From positions 6,334,139 to 6,398,138 of the forward strand of contig OZ004596.1 in assembly GCA_963924555.1 (NCBI GenBank): a stretch of 64,000 bases of DNA, given 5' to 3'. Numbering within the stretch: position 1 is the stretch's first letter; every line of letters starts with the position of its first letter. This DNA is from Crambe crambe (Eukaryota > Porifera > Demospongiae > Poecilosclerida > Crambeidae). The notes under the pieces were generated by a model. It did not search any database and was not told the DNA's origin. It was given only the letters and a program-made list of their open reading frames with translations. Below are positions 57,963 to 64,000 of the stretch, piece by piece. The position numbers and the translations under genes are program-made.

Positions 57963-60248
57963 ATGGCTGGCCTACGCAAAGCAAAGAAGTATGATTGGAA
58001 GGACAGTAACCTGGCTCTATTCGGATCAGACACCGAAAAACAGGTGACCCTACCTCTGCGTGAATAATCATAGCAGCATATTGCTGATGGTTGCAGGTCA
58101 AGAAAGCATCAGCAGAGACTGAACCAGCCTGGAAGGGAGCTGGACAGAAGGTCAAACTTCAGATCTGGAGGATTGTTAAGTTCAAGGTGAGTTATGTTAC
58201 TTGGTGACCATCATAATACAATGTTTTTGTTTTTAATTACAGGTGACTCATTGGTCACCAGATGACTATGGAAAATTCTATGATGGAGATTCATATATCA
58301 TTTTGAACACATACAAGGAGAAGGATTCTGAAGTATGTGTATCTGGCTGGAATAGTATTCATTCCATGCAATGGTGTCTTATGGTGATAGGAACTCTTGC
58401 ATGATGTACACTTTTGGATAGGAGCAGATTCAACTCAGGACGAGTATGGAACAGCTGCATACAAGACTGTTGAGTTGGACACTCTTGTAAGCTCCCATAA
58501 TTATAAAAATTCTTAAGACAATGTTATACATAAGGCAGCATGTAGTATGGGAGGAATGTGCACGTTTACTGTAAAGTGTTAAATCTTCCAGTCACTCCCT
58601 GGTTATATGAGGCAGTGTAGTGGTTGTTGTTATACTGGTTGCCAGGATCAAAGGAATGTTCCCTTATAAAGGCAGATCTGCAATGACCTTTGTCATTTAG
58701 CATTCCAGGGCTGGCTCTCCCTGTTGGCTACTGGCACTTTGTTGGCTTTCAGTGATTAGGACTACTAATGTTGATTGTGTAGTCTTACATGCCAGGATTG
58801 TTCTAAATGGATTTCTGGGCACTTATTGGACCTTTGTCTTCTTTGCTCGTAGTTGGACGATAAGCCAATTCAGCACAGAGAGGTGATGGACAATGAGTCG
58901 GACCTCTTCAAATCATACTTCAAGCAGATTGAGCTTCTTAACGGAGGGTTAGTAAAAATTATCCCTTAATTTTATAGGAGTTACCCCTTATTGATACAAT
59001 TGGTTGTGTTTGAACTGCAGGGCTGAAACTGGATTCAAACATGTGAAACCAACCGAGTATACCCCACGATTGTTGCATTTCCATGGAGACAAGGTAACGG
59101 ACATGCTTAAAGCACTTCATCTTGAATCTTGCTTCTCAATTTCAGAAAAAAGTTACCTTGAAAGAAGTGCCTCTCAATAAGCATTCACTTGACTCTTCTG
59201 ATGTGTTCATCCTGGATCTTGGTCTTGAGATCTACCAGGTTTGATCTCCATGGCACTCTTTGATCTTTCTGTTGATAGTCTTATTTTGCTTAGTGGAATG
59301 GGAAGACTTGCAACAAGGATGAGAAGTTCAAAGCTGTTCAATACCTACAAACCCTCAAGGCGAGTCCTCCACTTGCAGCCTCATACTCGCCCTTACTAAT
59401 TCAATATAATCATTTTAGTCTGAACGCAATGGAAAACCTAAAGTCGAGAGTCTTGGTAGGTTTTCAAATTACCATTACAGTACCTGTAAACACGCTTTCA
59501 CTCTTTTATATATCCTATTTTTAGACGAGCGCGATATCTCTGAGAGTCATAAATTCTATGCCAGTTTAAGCAGTGACCCTCTTGAGAAAGAAGAAAAAGA
59601 AGAGGTATAGCTAGTACCAGAGGGCCTAGTAACTAAACATTTGCTTTTCATGTGTTAGCTGATGCAGTTATTTACACAGCTTTTTTGTTGTTGTAGGAGA
59701 ACTTTACTCCATCCCTCTTCAGGCAAGTATCTTAATTATTAGGGGTGATAGTAATTAGTAGGGATGATTGTAATTATTAGGGGTGATAGGAATTAGTAGG
59801 GGTGATTGTAATTATTAGGGGTGATAGTAATTAGTAGGGGTGATTGTAATTATTAGGAGTGATAATAATTAGTAGGGGTGATTGTGGGGGTGATTGTAAT
59901 TATGGAATGCATTGCTTGCAGGGTGAGTGATGAGAGTGGAAGTCTGGAAATGACTCTAGTCACTGAAGGAAATATAACTCGTGACTATTTGGATCCAAAA
60001 GATGTATTCATTCTGGATACGGGCAAGGCAGTATTTGTATGGATTGGAAGTGGTGCTAGTCCTGCTGAGAAGAAGAATGCCATGACTTATGCTCACGTAA
60101 ATACCCATGTTGTCTGTAGTCTACAGCAGCTCACATCCTTTTCTCTTTGCAGAACTATTTGATGAAGACGAAGCACCCTCTTGTTCCAGTTACCTGCTTG
60201 CCAGAGGGCAAGGAGAATAAGGATTTTGAGGCTGCTCTGAGCAAGTAA
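57963..60248 (+). CDS. Severin-like gelsolin-family protein (three gelsolin domains)
   Basis: Start [20 protein letters not shown], about 370 residues, close to severin/CapG. Gelsolin domain 1: [40 protein letters not shown]. Domain 2: [27 protein letters not shown]. Domain 3: [34 protein letters not shown], ending [14 protein letters not shown]. The D/E residues of type-II Ca sites (YDGDSY; DESG) are visible. The family severs and caps actin filaments in a calcium-dependent way in the cytoplasm. It has many short exons with 50-150 bp introns; the one at about 58.5-58.85 kb is longer. A 38-bp-type repeat fills the intron before domain 3. Confidence 0.92.
59735..59905. repeat. Tandem repeat in a severin-gene intron
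   Basis: Alternating units GGGGTGATAGTAATTAGTA and GGGGTGATTGTAATTATTA, four to five times, between the short exon ending near 59722 and the acceptor near 59920. Confidence 0.75.
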
Positions 60249-60316
60249 CTTTCTCAGCAAAAAACAGGATTTTAGTATTTTAGTTTTAGAAAATTTTTGA
60301 CCACAAGATTTCTAGT

Positions 60317-60322
60317 GTTTTA
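60317..60322 (-). terminator. Possible KTI12 polyadenylation signal
   Basis: AATAAA on the minus strand (TTTATT on +), about 42 bp past the KTI12 stop. Weak on its own because the region is AT-rich. Confidence 0.35.
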
Positions 60323-60363
60323 TTTTTGTGTTTTTCATGAATTCAAAATCGTGATACATAGGT

Positions 60364-61191
60364 TTAAATTACAGTCCTATTGAGATATTGAATAAAGAGA
60401 GTTGGAATTTTCAAGTGGTCACTGGTCGGGTGGAGCTTAGTATATGATATAAACTGTTTCCTATGGCGTCTTAGTTCTGCCATGGTAATGTGACGAGGGA
60501 ACTTGACTCTTTCTTGGCTGTTGCTGAGGACTACGTATTCTCCAGGTACACTGGTCCTCTGAGTGTCCATTATGTTTCGGATCACATCCTGTGTTAACCT
60601 ATCCAACTCGTGCAGGAAATTAGTCTCTGAGAGAGGTTGGGACTGGGTGGACTGATTCGGGGGTGGGGGTTTACGGAGAAACAAGGCATTGTAAATATCA
60701 TCACCTGGTAAGGGGTCGTCAGGATAAAGAACAAAGAGTGGCTTGTCCCACCTATTTCTGGAGTCTGGAGCTTCGAATCTCATAAGAAGGGCATCGAATA
60801 CATGAGGAGAATATTTTTGAGAAGGTTTCCTGGCAGAATTCCACTCTCTGGCAGTTTCTACTGGAGTTTCACATAACAGCACACAATGTGGGGTCTCAGA
60901 GTGCTTTGATGCACAGTACAGTTCATAACGGTAGCCCTTGATATAGTTTAAAGAATCCAAGATCACCACATTGTCTGAACCTAGGTACCTTTCCACACTG
61001 GACTTCATACTAGCTCGGTTCGTAATTTCTTGCTGCCGTGAAGAGTAACGTTCATCTCTACTAGAGCTCTGGTTGTCTTCTACGATATGAATTGGGTGAT
61101 CAGGACAGCGGGTCTCCAGGTAGTCAACAAGCTGTTTGGATCTCACAGTCTTCCCAGAACAGGGAATACCACATAGCACAACCAGAGGCAT
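60364..61191 (-). CDS. KTI12: KTI12 homologue (Elongator-associated P-loop ATPase)
   Basis: Intronless frame of 275 residues starting MPLVVLCGIPCSGKTVRSKQ (ATG 61191). The P-loop is GIPCSGKT. Family features follow: an acidic/Ser segment VEDNQSSSRDERYSS, VVILDSLNYIKGYRYELYCA, CETPVETAREWNSAR and LLMRFEAPDSRNRWDKPLF. KTI12 binds tRNA and the Elongator complex needed for wobble-uridine modification. The C-terminal half is shorter than in human. In-frame upstream codons reach 61350, but the conserved start is at 61191. GCGCGCGCG sits just upstream (61.22 kb). It is convergent with the severin gene (116 bp). Confidence 0.93.
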   Translation of the reverse strand: MPLVVLCGIPCSGKTVRSKQLVDYLETRCPDHPIHIVEDNQSSSRDERYSSRQQEITNRASMKSSVERYLGSDNVVILDSLNYIKGYRYELYCASKHSETPHCVLLCETPVETAREWNSARKPSQKYSPHVFDALLMRFEAPDSRNRWDKPLFVLYPDDPLPGDDIYNALFLRKPPPPNQSTQSQPLSETNFLHELDRLTQDVIRNIMDTQRTSVPGEYVVLSNSQERVKFPRHITMAELRRHRKQFISYTKLHPTSDHLKIPTLFIQYLNRTVI

Positions 61192-61307
61192 TAAGCAATG
61201 CCGAGCTTTGTAATTGCGATTAAACGCGCGCGCAATAGGGGTACTTACTCTGAAATGATGCAATGAGAAAAACAAAAATACACACCAATGAGAGTGGAGT
61301 AGAAGGT

Positions 61308-62278
61308 CTAAAAGAGCTGAGGCCACGTTGCAGTGGAACCATCTCTCCACTTAGGATTATAATTGCCTACAGGTGCCCGACAGAGTGGGCAAGTGTTCTG
61401 TCGGTCAAACCACTGCAACACACAGTTCTCACAAAAGATATGCTACAAGAAATATAGATACACCACAAAAGAGATAAATATTGCAATTTTTGTAATACAA
61501 GAACAAACTAACATGGCAGGAAAGGATGATGGGTCTGGTGAAGTCTTCCTGACAAATCGCACATTGTTGACTTGCCACTTCCTCTGCTGAAAGAAGTGTT
61601 CCATACAACTACATAAAAATTTTCACATGTCACAACTTTGAAAGTCCATGCTAAGTACAGTGCAATTACAAATTGCAAAAATAGCTGACCTGATCTTGGA
61701 GGAACATAATAACAGCTCGGTATAGGTCACGCAGGCTAGAGAAGATGAGGCCACCCTTTATCATCAGGTAGACAGCAGTGATCAGGACAGCAAAGACTGT
61801 GCCAGTCAGCAGAGGATTGGAGAGGTATCGTACCCACAATGGGGCTGGAACCAAAGTCCGATAGAACTGGGAAAAATACTCCAGCAGCATGTAGTATTTG
61901 CCTTTCTTACGTGCAGGTAGGACAGGCAAGAACATGGCTGCTACAACAGCCTTTAGTGCCATGGTGCCAAACCGAATGATGTAGTCTGTTAGAACAAAAA
62001 GAATTATTGTTTAGTCAAACTGGAATCAGCTATCACTGATTACCTGTGACCCATATAGACCAAAGAAGGTTCCACAGGTCCACTGTGAAGTGAGGAGCCA
62101 GAAAAATTAAGCTTCAAGGAAAGAGCAAATTCCATTATAATTGCAATCTGCACTGATCAAACTTCCCTGCTCACCAGAAATGCAGTCGCTGTTCCCAGAA
62201 TACATAATACACAAAGTAGATATTGGCACCTAAAAATAGCACCACCAAGAACAGGACAGAGATCTGCCGCCGATTCTG

Positions 62279-62313
<35 letters not shown>

Positions 62314-63389
62314 GTATCAATCAAATGTATTATGGCTAGTGTACATGAAAAGAAAAGAGCTACTTCTTATACCTTTAAAGACACTTGATTGCAAAGAACT
62401 TGATTGCAGTGGAGGAAGGTCCCAAACATGCCCAGTATGACCATGACACCTACAATTAATACTCAACAATGTACCAGTGGAACAATGTAATCACCTAGCC
62501 ACAGATGTAGTGCATGCAACCACTTCAATAATACACACAAAACAAGGTTGGTACCATTGCAGGTTGGTACTATCCATTGCACGTTGGTTTTAGGTGAGTT
62601 CTACGGTTTACAAAACTGCAGGACATGGAAGGATCAGGTCCTGGAAAGCCACTACCTATTCTCATTCCTTAATGGACAACCATCCTGAAATCTTTGGGGA
62701 TACAATTTGTTCTATGGTTTACTCAACTGCAGCATGGCCCATTAATTAGTGAATGGTGATAACAAACCTGATCTATGATACCAGGCAAACTTGATCAATA
62801 GTAAAATGATGAAAATAGCATTGCGTTCCAGCCAGCGCATGCTATCACTCAACTCCAGCCCCACATTTTGGTCCTCTGGAGGTCCTTGGATGGGAATGAC
62901 TGTGTGCTCATGTGGCAAGTGCACATTCACATTAGAGCTGGAGTCTCCAAGAGTTCTCAGTGGATCGTGCCCAGGAGACTCTGAAGGTTCATTGTTCTCA
63001 TTTAGTCTAAGCTCCACCCCACCTCCTTCCATCTCTGGATTACCCAATAGTAATGAAGTCTGTGAGGGGTTACGACTGAGGTGTGGAGAACTGCCACCAT
63101 TGGTTTCTGAGGCCCTCTGAGATAACTGCCCAAACGATGGGACTATTTCTCTGATCACATTAGTAATTGGAGTCATGGGATTAAGAGATGCCAGACTTCT
63201 TCCAAATTCAGAGGGTCTTGAACCTTGACCTCCTGGGAGAGACCATGAAGCACTTCGTGAATGAGACCTTCTGACATTTGATAGAGCAGAATGGAAACTC
63301 CGACCTCTGCTGCCACGGGAAGGCAATGGTTCCATGTCTACCCTCACCTCCTGTGAATTTATAGTGGCTGACATGAGGCCTGTTTTCAT
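61308..63389 (-). CDS. RNFT1: RNFT-type RING finger transmembrane protein
   Basis: Multi-pass membrane RING E3 ligase of the RNFT1/RNFT2 family, likely in the ER. The N-terminal part is Ser/Arg-rich and disordered (SRSASWSLPGG). Membrane segments include IFIILLLIKFAWYHRSG (62.8 kb), the region at 62.2-62.4 kb, VVAAMFLPVLPARKKGKYYM and LTGTVFAVLITAVYLMI (61.7-61.95 kb). The RING comes last: CAICQEDF, HIFCENCVLQWFDRQNTCPLCR, then WPQLF and the stop at 61308. The start was taken at 63389 (MKTGLMSATINS), after an acceptor-like CTCCACTCCAG that suggests a 5' UTR intron; 63374 is possible. One acceptor is preceded by a long T run (62279-62310). Whether it is RNFT1 or RNFT2 cannot be decided. Confidence 0.86.
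62279..62310 (-). repeat. Poly(A)/(T) run forming an acceptor tract in the RNFT gene
   Basis: About 32 A on +. On the coding strand the T-run leads directly to the CAG acceptor of the exon starting at about 62278. Confidence 0.8.
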
Positions 63390-63731
63390 TACAGAGCTGG
63401 AGTGGAGAGATAATGCAAAAGGTGATACTTTGAACACGACCAGGTAACTCACATTTTATGCCAGGGCTTGTAGCTAGCTAGCTGCTGATACTCAAGTATA
63501 GACTATCATATCTTAATTCAGACATGTCTAGCTTAATTTGAATCTCTCAATACAAGACTATCTTGATGGCGTTGGTGGCAACCGATGCCTAACATATACA
63601 GAAGACATTGTCAGAGTCTTTGAACCATGTTTTTACAAATACCGCGCGCGCTATTATTGTGCATGTGATTGTTATGACATCATGCATGTGATACCTGCTG
63701 CGCTGCCTGCCTGGCCTGATGGATATCGGAT
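63390..63731. promoter_or_regulatory. Putative divergent promoter region, RNFT / type II membrane protein
   Basis: 342 bp between divergent start codons. It contains CCGCGCGCGC near 63643, similar to the GCGCGCGC upstream of KTI12. A possible 5' UTR intron donor (GTGAGT) of the RNFT gene lies near 63450. Confidence 0.4.
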
Positions 63732-64000
63732 ATGCCAGTCCCTAAACCTCTAACACGGATCAGAGTTTGGCTTGGACTCGTGTTGTTGTTTGTTTTAGTA
63801 GCGTTATATTTCATTATACAGTACAATGGAGTAAGGCAACGTTATTCTTACAGACAAGTAAAATGAGTATTTTTTTATTTTTTGCAGTCAATAGATGAAG
63901 AGAACACACCTAAGCCAGTACCAGTGTTCAAGTGGCTCCCATTACATAATATGACCTCCCTCAATCATTGCCGGAACTCCCAACAAGGGAACAGTTTGAT
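63732..64000 (+). CDS. Type II membrane protein, N-terminal fragment
   Basis: Exon 1 (63732-63830) codes MPVPKPLTRIRV then a membrane span WLGLVLLFVLVALYFII. A 57-bp intron follows, and exon 2 (from 63888) continues in frame (SIDEENTPKPVPVFKWLPLH) to the window edge. A short basic tail, one signal anchor and a Pro-rich stem are typical of Golgi glycosyltransferases and sulfotransferases, but no catalytic part is in view, so the function is left open. Confidence 0.6.

Noticed and set aside
61192..61350. N-terminal extension of KTI12 in the same frame
   Set aside because: Family members start at the Met just before the P-loop; the upstream stretch is hydrophobic, not conserved in kind, and overlaps the end of the RNFT gene.

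Overview
The window is nuclear DNA of an early-branching animal. Every recognisable gene is eukaryotic. Most are split by short GT-AG introns, typically 50-120 bp. The set includes animal-type genes (an adhesion GPCR with Ig/HRM/GAIN domains, TRIM37, FLCN, STK36/Fused, RNFT, an H-NOX guanylate cyclase) alongside general eukaryotic ones (MED23, TUT1, RAD51D, TRMT61A, KTI12, SIRT4, NIF3L1, BRAP). Very compact gene packing, short introns, many intronic minisatellites and a three-domain severin-type gelsolin fit a sponge (demosponge-like) genome. That placement is an inference, not proven here.

Layout. 1-10.6 kb (-): N-terminal part of a very large adhesion GPCR with 18 Ig domains, one domain per exon; its membrane part lies off the left edge. 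11.1-18.2 kb (-): MED23. 18.3-19.5 kb (-): NIF3L1. 19.6-20.6 kb (-): intronless SIRT4. 20.7-22.4 kb (+): an unrecognised coiled-coil protein. 22.4-24.7 kb (-): FLCN. 24.8-30.6 kb (+): an atypical soluble guanylate cyclase with a long tail. 30.8-32.3 kb (-): RAD51D. 32.4-35.5 kb (+): TUT1. 35.6-38.8 kb (-): leishmanolysin-like M8 protease. 38.8-40.5 kb (-): TRMT61A. 40.6-42.8 kb (+): STK36. 43.1-49.3 kb (+): TRIM37. 49.6-55.2 kb (+): a 1,711-residue PTB/WH2 protein. 55.3-57.8 kb (-): BRAP. 58.0-60.2 kb (+): severin-like protein. 60.4-61.2 kb (-): intronless KTI12. 61.3-63.4 kb (-): RNFT-type RING membrane protein. 63.7 kb to the end (+): start of a type II membrane protein.

Architecture. All six places where transcription diverges have gaps of only 86-342 bp between start codons, so they are probably bidirectional promoters. 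The convergent pairs have stops 68-202 bp apart. The genes do not form one pathway. Mitochondrial (SIRT4, NIF3L1), nutrient-signalling (FLCN), RNA-modification (TUT1, TRMT61A, KTI12) and cytoskeletal (PTB/WH2, severin) functions are interleaved.

Most worth a second look: the PTB/WH2/PxWK protein as a possible actin nucleator of unusual architecture; the cyclase, whose substrate pocket pairs a guanine-type Glu with an adenine-type Asp and whose haem pocket has a Tyr at the position tied to O2 binding; a CLEAR-type E-box 36 bp upstream of the FLCN start codon; and tandem repeats that repeatedly begin at or contain splice donor sites.
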